A DNA stretch of 64,000 nt. Origin: Streptomyces sp. HUAS MG91. GTDB taxonomy: Bacteria; Actinomycetota; Actinomycetes; Streptomycetales; Streptomycetaceae. The DNA lies in the NCBI RefSeq assembly GCF_040529335.1, contig NZ_CP159534.1:5518001-5582000 (forward strand), given 5' to 3'. The position numbers and the translations under genes are program-made. The stretch's first letter is position 1. The number at the start of each line of letters is the position of its first letter. The notes beneath the pieces are model-generated. The model made no database searches and had not been told where the DNA came from. It saw only the letters and a list, made by a program, of their open reading frames with translations. Below are positions 18,501-25,866 of the stretch, in pieces.

Positions 18501-19096
18501 TCGCCGCCGACCCCGACGGCTTCGCCCAGGAGCTGGTGCGGCCCATGCCCGCCCCGCCCCAGCCGGCGGCCCGCCGGGGCACCCGCTTCCACGCCTGGGT
18601 CGAGTCCCGCTTCGAAGAGCTGCGGCTGCCCATGATCGACCCCGACGAGCTGCCCGGGAGCGACGCGGAGATCGCCGACGAGCGCGACCTGGAAGCGCTC
18701 AAGGAAGCCTTCGAGCGCACCCCGTACGCCCACCGCACCCCGCACCGGGTGGAGCTCCCCTTCCAGCTGGCCATCGCGGGCCGCGTCGTCCGCGGCCGTA
18801 TCGACGCCGTCTACAAGGAGGGTGACGGGGAGGAGACGACGTACGAGATCGTCGACTGGAAGACCGGCCACCAGCAGAACGCCGACCCGCTGCAGCTCGC
18901 CATCTACCGGCTCGCCTGGGCCGAGCGGCAGGGAGTACCGCCGGAATCGGTGGACGCCGCGTTCCTGTACGTCCGCACCGGGGAGACGGTACGGCCGCGC
19001 AGCCTGCCCGGCCGGGCGGAGCTGGAGCGGCTCCTCACCCGGGATCCGCTGGTCGTCGAGGAGCCGCCGGACGAGCACCCCTCCGCGGGGGACTAG
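15557..19096 (+). CDS. adnB: AdnB-like ATP-dependent helicase-nuclease
   Basis: A 1179-residue partner of the preceding gene. GTG 15557 is chosen because TAGCCT sits 7 nt upstream (leaderless promoter pattern). Motor motifs: GAGSGKTTV (about residue 39), LLDEYQDTSVAQ (about 271), GDPCQAIYGWRGAS, LTAHKSKGLEWDVV (about 660). A long Pro/Asp/Glu-rich linker (about residues 850-950) precedes the RecB-type nuclease: RGTRFHAWVE, RGRIDAVY, EIVDWKTGHQ and LQLAIYRLAWAE. No cysteine cluster is present here, unlike AdnA. The pair's order matches mycobacterial adnA-adnB. Although adjacent, it appears to have its own promoter. Confidence 0.88.
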   Translation: MTTRLTDPEQLKELLGIPFTPEQMACITAPPAPQVIVAGAGSGKTTVMAARVVWLVGAGQVAPEQVLGLTFTNKAAGELAERVRKALIRAGVTDPDAIDPDNPPGEPVISTYHAFAGRLLTDHGLRIGLEPTTRLLADATRFQLAARVLREAPGPYPALTRSFADLVSDLLTLDGELAEHLVQPGRLRAHDQELLHTLEAVKLSNADLRKVPEAAAARLELAELVGHYRAAKRTRDVLDFGDQIALSATLADTRPEVGEILRDEFRVVLLDEYQDTSVAQRILLAGLFGGGTGHAVTAVGDPCQAIYGWRGASVANLDDFPEHFSHADGGPATRFALSENRRSGGRLLDLANGLAEPLRAMHAGVEALRPAPGAERDGLVRCALLRTHGEEIDWLADSLAHLVATGTAPGEIAVLCRTATDFAEIQGALVARDIPVEVVGLSGLLHLPEIADLVSVCDVLQDPGANAALVRVLTGPRWRIGPRDLALLGRRARLLVSHTRGSAGDDTDDADRRLAEAVEGVDPSEVISLADALDTFLETSVEADGDDDGLPFSPDARVRFARLAAELRDLRRSLSDPLMDVLHRVLAVTGLEVELSASPHALAARRRETLSNFLDIAASFAANDSSATLLAFLAFLRTAAQYEKGLDNALPGGENTVKVLTAHKSKGLEWDVVAVPGLVTGTFPSTQGREKWTAQGKVLPHALRGDAATLPDIEAWDSRSMKAFQADMKDHQHTEELRLGYVTFTRPRSLLLGSGHWWGPSQKKKRGPSDFLQALYDHCATGHGDIEVWADEPGDDEENPALQEASAEQAWPLPLDEASLARRRAAADTVLAHLERAAGPAQARAHTRTHPAAHDEPPFEDPDWPPPPDDDAFGEDEPPVPDEEFPDDWENLPTERPKVPHPAPEAQDPETAHHARVPQPHTPAVPHPAHAPEYELTPEEARTIDSWDRDLDALAGELMRARAAVREVPLPQSLTAYQLMRIAADPDGFAQELVRPMPAPPQPAARRGTRFHAWVESRFEELRLPMIDPDELPGSDAEIADERDLEALKEAFERTPYAHRTPHRVELPFQLAIAGRVVRGRIDAVYKEGDGEETTYEIVDWKTGHQQNADPLQLAIYRLAWAERQGVPPESVDAAFLYVRTGETVRPRSLPGRAELERLLTRDPLVVEEPPDEHPSAGD

Positions 19097-19106
19097 GCTC
19101 GTGACC

Positions 19107-20519
19107 ATGAGCAAGCCCGTTGACAACGCCGTCAGCACTGTCCGTGCGTACATCGAGGACCACCGCGAGGCGTTCCTCGACGACCTGGCCGCATGGCTGC
19201 GGATCCCCTCCGTGTCCGCCCAGCCCGACCACGCCCCGGACGTGCGGCGCAGCGCCGACTGGCTCGCCGCCAAGCTGGCCGAGACCGGCTTCCCGACCAC
19301 CGAGGTGTGGCCCACGGCCGGCGCCCCCGCGGTCTTCGCCGAGTGGCCCTCCGGCGACCCCGAGGCCCCCACGGTCCTCGTCTACGGACACCACGACGTA
19401 CAGCCCGCCGCCCGCGAGGACGGCTGGGACACCGACCCCTTCGAGCCCGTCGTCGTGGGAAACCGCCTCCACGCGCGCGGGGCGGCCGACGACAAGGGGC
19501 AGGTGTTCTTCCACACACTCGGTGTGCGCGCCCACCTCGCCGCCACCGGCCGCACCGCCCCCGCGGTCAACCTGAAGCTGCTCGTCGAGGGCGAGGAGGA
19601 GTCGGGCTCCCCGCACTTCCGGAAGCTGATCGAGGACCGCAAGGAGCGGCTCACCGCCGACGCCGTGATCGTCTCCGACACCGGCATGTGGTCCGAGGAC
19701 ACCCCCACCGTCTGCACCGGCATGCGGGGCCTCGCCGACTGCGAGATCGAGCTGTACGGACCCGACCAGGACATCCACTCCGGCTCGTTCGGCGGCGCCG
19801 TGCCGAACCCGGCGACCGCCGCGGCCCGCCTGGTCGCCGCGCTGCACGACGAGCACGCGCGCGTGGCCGTCCCCGGCTTCTACGACGGCATCGTCGAACT
19901 CACCGACCGCGAGCGGGAACTCTTCGCCGAGCTGCCCTTCGACGAGGAGCAGTGGCTGCGCACGGCGAAGTCCCACGCCACCTTCGGAGAGGCCGGGCAC
20001 ACCACCCTGGAGCGCATCTGGGCCCGGCCCACCGCGGAGGTCAACGGCATCGGCGGCGGCTACCAGGGCCCCGGCGGCAAGACGATCGTGCCGTCGTCGG
20101 CCATGCTCAAGCTCTCCTTCCGGCTGGTGGCGGGGCAGGACCCTGACCACGTCGAGAAGGCCGTCACCGCCTGGGTCGCCGACCAGCTGCCCGCCGGGAT
20201 CCGCCACGAGATCACCTTCGGGGCCGCCACCCGGCCGTGCCTGACGCCCCTCGACCACCCCGCCCTGCAGTCCGTCGTCCGCGCCATGGGGAAGGCCTTC
20301 GAGCAGAAGATCCGCTTCACGCGCGAAGGCGGCTCGGGCCCCGCCGCCGACCTCCAGGACGTCCTCGACGCCCCGGTGCTGTTCCTGGGCATCTCGGTCC
20401 CCTCGGACGGCTGGCACGCCCCGAACGAGAAGGTCGAACTCGACCTCTTGATGAAGGGTGTGGAAACAGCCGCCCACCTGTGGGGCGATCTCGCCGAGAG
20501 CTGGGCAGAGGCTCCGTGA
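19107..20519 (+). CDS. M20 family dipeptidase/carboxypeptidase
   Basis: A 470-residue zinc hydrolase. Metal-site motifs are VYGHHDVQPA (His and catalytic Asp), RGAADDKGQ (bridging Asp), and EGEEESGSP (catalytic Glu-Glu), all typical of the M20/M28 CNDP-like dipeptidases; the dimerisation (lid) domain with DQDIHSGSFGGAVPNP follows. No signal peptide, so cytoplasmic peptide turnover is likely. TAGGCT lies 7 nt upstream of ATG 19107, again a leaderless pattern, and overlaps the adnB stop codon. Its stop overlaps a possible upstream GTG of nudC (GTGA). Confidence 0.9.
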   Translation: MSKPVDNAVSTVRAYIEDHREAFLDDLAAWLRIPSVSAQPDHAPDVRRSADWLAAKLAETGFPTTEVWPTAGAPAVFAEWPSGDPEAPTVLVYGHHDVQPAAREDGWDTDPFEPVVVGNRLHARGAADDKGQVFFHTLGVRAHLAATGRTAPAVNLKLLVEGEEESGSPHFRKLIEDRKERLTADAVIVSDTGMWSEDTPTVCTGMRGLADCEIELYGPDQDIHSGSFGGAVPNPATAAARLVAALHDEHARVAVPGFYDGIVELTDRERELFAELPFDEEQWLRTAKSHATFGEAGHTTLERIWARPTAEVNGIGGGYQGPGGKTIVPSSAMLKLSFRLVAGQDPDHVEKAVTAWVADQLPAGIRHEITFGAATRPCLTPLDHPALQSVVRAMGKAFEQKIRFTREGGSGPAADLQDVLDAPVLFLGISVPSDGWHAPNEKVELDLLMKGVETAAHLWGDLAESWAEAP

Positions 20520-20605
20520 CCGAGGCACCCCGCACCCGCAGAGCCGTAACTCCTGCTGAACCGCCCGCCGCACCACCCATTCCACCGGGGGAGTTGGAAG
20601 CACCC

Positions 20606-21553
20606 GTGACCACCTGGACCGACCGCGCCGCCGACCGGCCGCTCTCGCTCGCCGCGCCGAGCGGCATCGACCGCGCCGCGCACCACCGTCTCGACGAGGC
20701 GTGGCTCGCCGCCGCCTGGAGCCACCCCACGACCCGGGTCTTCGTGGTCTCCGGCGGTCAGGCGCTGATCGACGAGACACCGGACGGCGCGACGGAACTG
20801 GTCATGACGCCGGCCTTCGAAGCCCCGCTCACCGAGGCGCACCGCTACTTCCTGGGCACCGACGACGACGGCATCAGCTACTTCGCGCTCCAGAAGGACA
20901 CGCTGCCCGGCCGCATGGACCAGTCCGCGCGCCCGGCCGGTCTGCGCGAGGCCGGTCTGCTGCTCTCCCACCGGGACGCGGGCCTCATGGCGCACGCCGT
21001 CGCCCTGGAGAACTGGCAGCGGCTGCACCGCTTCTGCTCCCGCTGCGGCGAGCGCACCGTCATCGCCGCCGCGGGCCACATCCGCCGCTGCCAGGCCTGC
21101 GGGGCCGAGCACTACCCCCGCACCGACCCGGCCGTGATCATGGCTGTCACGGACGAGCAGGACCGCATCCTGCTCGGCCGCCAGGTGCACTGGCCCGAAG
21201 GCCGCTTCTCGACGCTCGCCGGGTTCGTGGAGCCGGGCGAGTCCATCGAGCAGTCGGTGCGCCGCGAGGTGTGGGAGGAGGCCGGCGTCGTCGTCGGCGA
21301 CGTCGAGTACGTCGCCAGCCAGCCCTGGCCGTTCCCGTCCAGCCTGATGCTCGGCTTCATGGCCCAGGCCACGTCCACGGAGATCAACGTGGACGGGGAC
21401 GAGATCCACGAGGCCCGCTGGTTCTCCCGCGACGACCTGCGGGCCGCCTTCGAGTCCGAGGAGGTCATTCCTCCCTACGGCATCTCGATTGCGGCCCGCC
21501 TGATCGAGCTCTGGTACGGCAAGCCCCTGCCGAAGCCCAGCGACGCGCTGTAG
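20606..21553 (+). CDS. nudC: NAD(+) diphosphatase / NAD-capped RNA hydrolase NudC
   Basis: A 315-residue protein if started at GTG 20606 (MTTWTDRAAD); an in-frame GTG at 20516 would add 30 Pro/Ala-rich residues. A zinc ribbon (CSRCGERT then CQACGAEH) precedes the Nudix box GFVEPGESIEQSVRREVWEE and the NudC-specific SQPWPFPSSLMLGF (SQPWPFPxS motif). It cleaves NADH/NAD to NMN and AMP and can remove NAD caps from RNA. The 315-residue form matches usual actinobacterial NudC length. Convergent with mycoredoxin; a short palindrome (CCCCGGCGCCGGGG, 21555-21568) lies between the stops. Confidence 0.93.
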   Translation: MTTWTDRAADRPLSLAAPSGIDRAAHHRLDEAWLAAAWSHPTTRVFVVSGGQALIDETPDGATELVMTPAFEAPLTEAHRYFLGTDDDGISYFALQKDTLPGRMDQSARPAGLREAGLLLSHRDAGLMAHAVALENWQRLHRFCSRCGERTVIAAAGHIRRCQACGAEHYPRTDPAVIMAVTDEQDRILLGRQVHWPEGRFSTLAGFVEPGESIEQSVRREVWEEAGVVVGDVEYVASQPWPFPSSLMLGFMAQATSTEINVDGDEIHEARWFSRDDLRAAFESEEVIPPYGISIAARLIELWYGKPLPKPSDAL

Positions 21554-21571
21554 GCCCCGGCGCCGGGGGAC

Positions 21572-21814
21572 TCAGGCGCCGATCTTCTGCTTGACCTGCG
21601 CCAGCGAGGGGTTGGTGAGCGTCGAACCGTCGTCGAAGAGGACGGTGGGAACCGTCTGGTTCCCGCCGTTCGCCTTCTCGACGAACGCCGCCGACTCCGG
21701 GTCGTGCTCGATGTTGATCTCGCTGTACGCGATGCCTTCGCGGTCCATCTGCTTCTTCAACCGCTGGCAGTAGCCGCACCAGGTGGTGCTGTACATCGTC
21801 ACAGTGCCCGGCAT
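21572..21814 (-). CDS. mrx1: mycoredoxin (glutaredoxin-like, mycothiol-dependent)
   Basis: An 80-residue glutaredoxin fold with active site TTWCGYCQRL and the TVPTVLF cis-Pro loop. Mycoredoxins reduce mycothiol mixed disulfides in actinomycetes. It is transcribed from a SigR-type promoter just upstream (21863-21888), and S. coelicolor homologues belong to the SigR regulon. Its position between nudC and uvrD2 is the same as in mycobacteria (mrx1), which supports the assignment. The product is cytoplasmic and complete. Confidence 0.94.
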   Translation of the reverse strand: MPGTVTMYSTTWCGYCQRLKKQMDREGIAYSEINIEHDPESAAFVEKANGGNQTVPTVLFDDGSTLTNPSLAQVKQKIGA

Positions 21815-21862
21815 GTTCCTCGCGCTCCTTCAAGGCTGGGGATGCGTGTTCGCAATGGGTCG

Positions 21863-21888
21863 AACGTACGCGACCGTGCGCCCATTCC
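21863..21888 (-). promoter_or_regulatory. SigR-type promoter of mycoredoxin
   Basis: On the minus strand GGAAT (21888-21884) and GTT (21865-21863) are separated by exactly 18 nt, the SigR consensus. The predicted start point is near 21857, about 43 nt before the mrx1 ATG. Confidence 0.85.
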
Positions 21889-21927
21889 CGCACGTCGGGC
21901 GCATTAGTACGACCGGCGCCCGCTGCC

Positions 21928-21936
21928 TGTGGACAA
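21928..21936. other. DnaA box
   Basis: TGTGGACAA within GCCTGTGGACAAC, in the divergent gap between mycoredoxin and uvrD2. Same extended sequence as at 6870, 6893 and 28607. Confidence 0.55.
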
Positions 21937-21976
21937 CGCGACGCATCCGCCCCCGCGGACCTGGCAGCATGGCGGG

Positions 21977-24199
21977 GTGACAGCAGCAACGCACTCCACC
22001 CTGTTCCCGCAGGTCCCGGAATCGGCCGACGCGGTGCTCGACGGGCTCGACCCCGAGCAGCGCGCCGTCGCGACGGCCCTGCACGGTCCGGTGTGTGTGC
22101 TCGCGGGCGCCGGCACGGGCAAGACGCGCGCGATCACCCATCGCATCGCGTACGGCGTCCGCGCCGGGATCCTCCAGCCCAATACCGTCCTCGCCGTCAC
22201 CTTCACCAACCGCGCCGCGGGCGAGATGCGCGGCCGGCTCCGACAGCTCGGCGCGGGGGGAGTGCAGGCCCGCACCTTCCACTCCGCGGCCCTGCGCCAG
22301 CTCCAGTTCTTCTGGCCGAAAGCGGTCGGCGGCGACCTGCCCCGGATCGTCGACCGCAAGATCCAGCTCGTCGCCGACGCCGCGGCCGCCTCCCGGCTCC
22401 GCCTGGACCGGGGTGAGCTGCGCGACGTGACCGCGGAGATCGAATGGTCCAAGGTCACCCAGACCGTCCCCGGCGACTATGCGGCCGCGGCCCACAAGGC
22501 GGCCCGGGAGACCCCCCGCCACCCCGCCGAGATCGCCCAGATCTACTCCGACTACGAGACCCTCAAGCGCGACCGGGGCGTCATCGACTTCGAGGACGTG
22601 CTGCTGCTGACCGTCGGGGTGCTGCAGGACCGGCAGGACATCGCCGAGCAGGTCCGCGCCCAGTACCAGCACTTCGTCGTGGACGAGTACCAGGACGTCA
22701 GCCCGCTCCAGCAGCGCCTGCTCGACCTGTGGCTCGGTGACCGGGACAGCCTCTGCGTCGTCGGCGACGCCAGCCAGACGATCTACTCCTTCACCGGCGC
22801 CACCCCGGACCACCTGCTGAACTTCCGCACCCGCCATCCCAGCGCCACCGTCGTCAAGCTGGTCCGTGACTACCGCTCGACACCCCAGGTGGTGCATTTG
22901 GCCAACGGCGTGCTCGCCCGGGCCAGGGGCCGCGCCGCCGAGCACCGCCTCGAACTGATCTCCCAGCGCGAGGCGGGACCCGAACCGGTCTACGTGGAGT
23001 ACGCCGACGAACCCACCGAGGCCGAGGGCGCGGCCCGCCGCATCCGCGAGCTGATCGCCTCCGGGGTCACCGCGGGCGAGATCGCCATCCTGTTCCGGAC
23101 CAACGGGCAGTCGGAGATCTACGAGCAGGCCTTGGCCGACGCGGGCGTGCCCTACCAGCTGCGCGGCGCGGAGCGCTTCTTCGAGCGGCCCGAGGTGCGC
23201 AAGGCCGGCCACTCCCTGCGCGCGGCGGCCCGCTTCGGCGGCAATGACGCCGGGCTCGACGAGGCCGTCGACCTGCCCTCCCAGGTGCGAGCCGTCCTCT
23301 CCGGGGAGGGCTGGACGACCCAGCCGCCCGCCGGGTCCGGCGCCGTGCGCGAGCGCTGGGAGTCCCTCGCGGCCCTCGCCCGGCTCGCCGAGGACTTCGC
23401 GCGGGCCAACCCGGCCGCGACCCTGGCCGACCTCGTCACCGAACTCGACGAGCGGGCGAACGCCCAGCACGCCCCCACGGTGGACGGCGTCACCCTCGCG
23501 TCGCTGCACGCGGCGAAGGGCCTGGAGTGGGACGCCGTGTTCCTGGTCGGGGTGGCCGAGGGCATGATGCCGATCTCGTACGCCAAGACCGACGAGCAGG
23601 TCGAGGAGGAGCGGCGGCTCCTGTACGTCGGCGTGACGCGCGCACGGCGCCACCTGGGCATCTCCTGGGCGCTGTCCCGGTCGCCGGGCGGCCGCCCGAA
23701 CCGCAGGGCGAGCCGCTTCCTCGACGGACTGCGGCCGGGCTCCACCGGTCCCGCCGGGCGCGGCGCGGGCGGCGGGACCGGCGGCGTCGAGCACGGGACG
23801 CGGCCGGACGACGCCGTGTGGGAGCCGCCGGCCGGAGCCCGGCGCCGGGGCGACCGGAAGGTGGCGCGCTGCCGGGTGTGCGGGCACACGCTCGACGCCG
23901 CCGAGATGAAGCTGATGCGCTGCGAGGACTGCCCGTCCGACATGGACGAGGGGCTCTACGACCGGCTCATCGAGTGGCGCGCGCGCACGGCGGCCACCCT
24001 CGGCCAGCCCGCGTTCTGCGTCTTCACGGACAAGACGCTGATCGCGATCGCGGAGGCCTCGCCGGACGACGAGCGGGAGCTGTCCCGCATCCCGGGTGTC
24101 GGCCGACGGAAGTTTCGGACCTACGGCTCCGATGTTCTCGCTCTTTGCGCAGGTCAGATGGTGGGGGATGAGACCGATGAAGGCGCGGGGGGCGCCTGA
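21977..24199 (+). CDS. uvrD2: UvrD2-type SF1 DNA helicase with HRDC domain
   Basis: A 740-residue protein. Motor motifs: GAGTGKTRAI, VVDEYQDVSPLQQ, GDASQTIYSFTGA, SLHAAKGLEWDAVFLVG and YVGVTRARRHL. After a Gly-rich linker a tetracysteine module (CRVCGHTL then CEDCP, about residues 633-655) and a C-terminal HRDC domain (about 675-740, including LSRIPGVGRRKF) complete the layout known from mycobacterial UvrD2, a 3'-5' helicase. GTG 21977 is chosen because CAGCAT lies 6 nt upstream. It is followed directly by the wblC leader, the same neighbour order as in mycobacteria. Confidence 0.92.
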   Translation: MTAATHSTLFPQVPESADAVLDGLDPEQRAVATALHGPVCVLAGAGTGKTRAITHRIAYGVRAGILQPNTVLAVTFTNRAAGEMRGRLRQLGAGGVQARTFHSAALRQLQFFWPKAVGGDLPRIVDRKIQLVADAAAASRLRLDRGELRDVTAEIEWSKVTQTVPGDYAAAAHKAARETPRHPAEIAQIYSDYETLKRDRGVIDFEDVLLLTVGVLQDRQDIAEQVRAQYQHFVVDEYQDVSPLQQRLLDLWLGDRDSLCVVGDASQTIYSFTGATPDHLLNFRTRHPSATVVKLVRDYRSTPQVVHLANGVLARARGRAAEHRLELISQREAGPEPVYVEYADEPTEAEGAARRIRELIASGVTAGEIAILFRTNGQSEIYEQALADAGVPYQLRGAERFFERPEVRKAGHSLRAAARFGGNDAGLDEAVDLPSQVRAVLSGEGWTTQPPAGSGAVRERWESLAALARLAEDFARANPAATLADLVTELDERANAQHAPTVDGVTLASLHAAKGLEWDAVFLVGVAEGMMPISYAKTDEQVEEERRLLYVGVTRARRHLGISWALSRSPGGRPNRRASRFLDGLRPGSTGPAGRGAGGGTGGVEHGTRPDDAVWEPPAGARRRGDRKVARCRVCGHTLDAAEMKLMRCEDCPSDMDEGLYDRLIEWRARTAATLGQPAFCVFTDKTLIAIAEASPDDERELSRIPGVGRRKFRTYGSDVLALCAGQMVGDETDEGAGGA

Positions 24200-24211
24200 T
24201 TCAAACTCGTC

Positions 24212-24252
24212 GAAAAAATAGTTTGCGCATGCCCCAGCAATCCCCATAGGTT
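24212..24252 (+). promoter_or_regulatory. predicted autoregulated WblC/WhiB7-type promoter
   Basis: An A-rich stretch (GAAAAAATA, 24212-24220) sits immediately before a -35-like TTGCGC (24223-24228). After 18 nt comes TAGGTT (24247-24252). WhiB7-dependent promoters are known to carry AT-rich DNA just upstream of the -35 of a housekeeping-sigma promoter, bound by the AT-hook. In this GC-rich genome the A-run stands out. It would start the long wblC leader near 24259. Confidence 0.65.
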
Positions 24253-24360
24253 CTTAAGCACGAGAGCAGCGGCCTTCTCCAAGGCCCTGGTTCCGTGTTG
24301 TACTTGAAAGCCGTCGGACCGGTTCACCGGTCCCCTAGACGCCGAGAGGAGGCGATTCCA

Positions 24361-24678
24361 GTGATCAGCATCAACGCCAGCTCCACCGTGAAAATGACCG
24401 ATCGCTCGGTCGTCGCTTCCTGCCTGCTCGGCTTCTCGAACCTGGGCACCGGTCTGTCTGGCCTCAGCGCCATGCGTCCGGAGTCCGGCATGTCCCTCGC
24501 TTCCCTGCCGATTCGCGAGGGCAATGAGCGACCGACCAAGGCACCGGAAGCAGTAGCGACGGCACAGGCCCAGGCCTATGCCTTTGCAGCGGCCGGTGCC
24601 GGATTCCGGAAGCAGACGACGCACCACCACACGATGTGGGCCTTCCGTGGGCCTGAACCCTGGAGTGATCCAGCCTGA
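24361..24678 (+). CDS. 105-codon ORF in the wblC leader (leader ORF or small protein)
   Basis: GTG 24361 has a good Shine-Dalgarno (GAGGAGG about 9 nt upstream), and third positions are about 80% G or C, so the frame looks translated. The product begins MISINASSTVKM and ends with a His/Trp-rich tail including TTHHHTMWAF. I recognise no domain. A strong hairpin and T-tract follow 24 nt after the stop, then wblC begins 188 nt downstream. Leaders of wblC/whiB7 genes in actinomycetes are known to contain an upstream ORF and a terminator that respond to translation inhibitors. This ORF may be that element, or a separate conserved small gene whose terminator doubles as the attenuator. An in-frame GTG at 24295 is an alternative start. 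Confidence 0.6.
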   Translation: MISINASSTVKMTDRSVVASCLLGFSNLGTGLSGLSAMRPESGMSLASLPIREGNERPTKAPEAVATAQAQAYAFAAAGAGFRKQTTHHHTMWAFRGPEPWSDPA

Positions 24679-24701
24679 TCTTCGATCAGGCCGGCGCCTT
24701 C

Positions 24702-24744
24702 AGGGCCGCGGAACCCCATCCGGGATCCGCGGCCCTTCTGTTTT
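24702..24744 (+). terminator. intrinsic terminator / attenuator in the wblC leader
   Basis: An 11-bp perfect stem (AGGGCCGCGGA 24702-24712 with TCCGCGGCCCT 24726-24736) followed by TCTGTTTT. It is one of the few hairpins in this window with a real T-tract. A smaller hairpin (CCTGATC / GATCAGG, 24674-24690) overlaps the stop of the leader ORF just upstream, so a ribosome there could change folding. Confidence 0.8.
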
Positions 24745-24865
24745 CCCGGAAGAACCAGCGGTCTTCCGAGGGACCAGTACGAAGGGGCCTCGGGACAACA
24801 AAAGAACCCGGTACCACCGCCACCCGGCCCACCGGCCGGAACGACCAGACGAGGAAGACGAAACC

Positions 24866-25234
24866 GTGCAACTCGAAGCGCACGCCCCGTCCGTTCCGCC
24901 TTCAGACCCTCTCCCCCCGCCCGTCCCCACGGAGGACTCCACCTTGAACCCGCTGACTGCGCTCACCGCGCTCGACGACGCCATCGAGAACCTCGGCGTG
25001 CCCGTCCCCTGCCGTGCCTACGACCCCGAGGTCTTCTTCGCGGAGTCGCCGGCGGATGTCGAGTACGCCAAGTCCCTCTGCCGTACCTGCCCGCTGGTCG
25101 AGGCCTGCCTCGCCGGCGCCAAGGAGCGGCGTGAGCCGTGGGGCGTCTGGGGTGGCGAGCTGTTCATCCAGGGAGTCGTCGTGGCCCGCAAGCGGCCGCG
25201 TGGCCGCCCGCGCAAGAACCCGGTCGCGGCATGA
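24866..25234 (+). CDS. wblC: WhiB-family regulator WblC/WhiB7
   Basis: A 122-residue protein. Four Fe-S ligand cysteines at 49, 72, 75 and 81 (VPCRAYD and LCRTCPLVEAC), the turn GVWGG at 93-97, and a C-terminal AT-hook RPRGRPRK at 110-117. The AT-hook distinguishes WhiB7/WblC from other Wbl proteins. It binds the housekeeping sigma factor and activates intrinsic antibiotic-resistance genes when translation is inhibited. Start GTG has GAGGAAG about 8 nt upstream. Its stop overlaps the next ATG (ATGA). The region between the leader terminator and the start is about 120 nt and contains no other gene that I can support. Confidence 0.95.
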   Translation: MQLEAHAPSVPPSDPLPPPVPTEDSTLNPLTALTALDDAIENLGVPVPCRAYDPEVFFAESPADVEYAKSLCRTCPLVEACLAGAKERREPWGVWGGELFIQGVVVARKRPRGRPRKNPVAA

Positions 25235-25554
25235 ACACCCGAGGAACGATCGACCGCCCCCTGACGCACGACCCCAAGAAGCAGGCCCCGATGAAGCCGT
25301 CCACGAGCGAGCCCGCCGGCTCCGTGACTCCAGACTTTCCGACGTCCGACGCGAACGACTCGCGTCAGAACAGGACCCGTCAGATGCAACTCGCCCCAGA
25401 AGCCCTGGCTCGTGCGCATATGCACGAGCGCATGCGTGAGGCCGACATCGACCGCCAGGCCATGCGCCTGGTGATCGCCCGTCGGATGCAGCGCCGTGCC
25501 GAGCGCGCCTCGCTGCGCGCCCGCCGCGCGCTCGCCATGGCCGTCATGCAGTAA
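25231..25554 (+). CDS. small basic protein translationally coupled to wblC
   Basis: A 107-residue ORF starting at the ATG that overlaps the wblC stop. The N-terminal half is Thr/Ser/Pro-rich and probably disordered. The last 45 residues form a strongly basic amphipathic helix region (HERMREADIDRQAMRLV then RRMQRRAERASLRARRAL). I do not recognise a family. Coupling to wblC implies co-induction by ribosome-targeting antibiotics. A basic helical tail suggests nucleic-acid or ribosome binding, which is inference. An internal ATG at 25291 is possible. Followed by a 15-bp perfect hairpin terminator. Confidence 0.65.
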   Translation: MNTRGTIDRPLTHDPKKQAPMKPSTSEPAGSVTPDFPTSDANDSRQNRTRQMQLAPEALARAHMHERMREADIDRQAMRLVIARRMQRRAERASLRARRALAMAVMQ

Positions 25555-25581
25555 TCACAGCGACAGCACCCGGCTGTTCGT

Positions 25582-25614
25582 GCGGGGGTCGGTCCGGACC
25601 GGACCGACCCCCGC
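25582..25614 (+). terminator. terminator of the wblC operon
   Basis: A 15-bp perfect stem (GCGGGGGTCGGTCCG / CGGACCGACCCCCGC) with a 3-nt loop, 27 nt after the coupled ORF. There is no T-tract. Confidence 0.75.
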
Positions 25615-25662
25615 GGTGCGTTGTGCCGGGCGATCGGCCGAGCACGGCGTTATCGTCGCCGG

Positions 25663-25866
25663 GTGACGTCTCTTCCTGGCGGGGACTCCGCGCGGCAGCC
25701 GGAACAGCGGACCCTGGTGTGCGCCCGCTGCGGTACGACCGCCGAGGCGACACCCTTGACCTGGACGTACTCCGTCGAAGGCGGCGTCCGGCGCCACTTC
25801 TGCGAAGCCTGCTCCCGGGAGAACATCCGGGCCATCGAGGGACGCCTCGACTCCGACCGCTGGTGA
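25663..25866 (+). CDS. small zinc-ribbon-like protein
   Basis: A 67-residue ORF with two CxxC pairs (LVCARCGTT and HFCEACSREN), a plausible treble-clef or zinc-ribbon fold. TATCGT lies 6 nt upstream of GTG 25663, so the message is probably leaderless. It ends exactly where the convergent ABC1-kinase gene ends (no gap). Function unknown. The in-frame upstream extension to about 25621 lacks such support. Confidence 0.75.
   Translation: MTSLPGGDSARQPEQRTLVCARCGTTAEATPLTWTYSVEGGVRRHFCEACSRENIRAIEGRLDSDRW

Noticed and set aside
21830..24247. An 805-codon minus-strand frame opposite uvrD2
   Set aside because: Shadow frame; the real gene on the + strand has all helicase motifs.
24229..24249. A six-codon ORF (MPQQSP) as the wblC leader peptide
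   Set aside because: It overlaps the predicted -10, so it would lie upstream of the transcription start.
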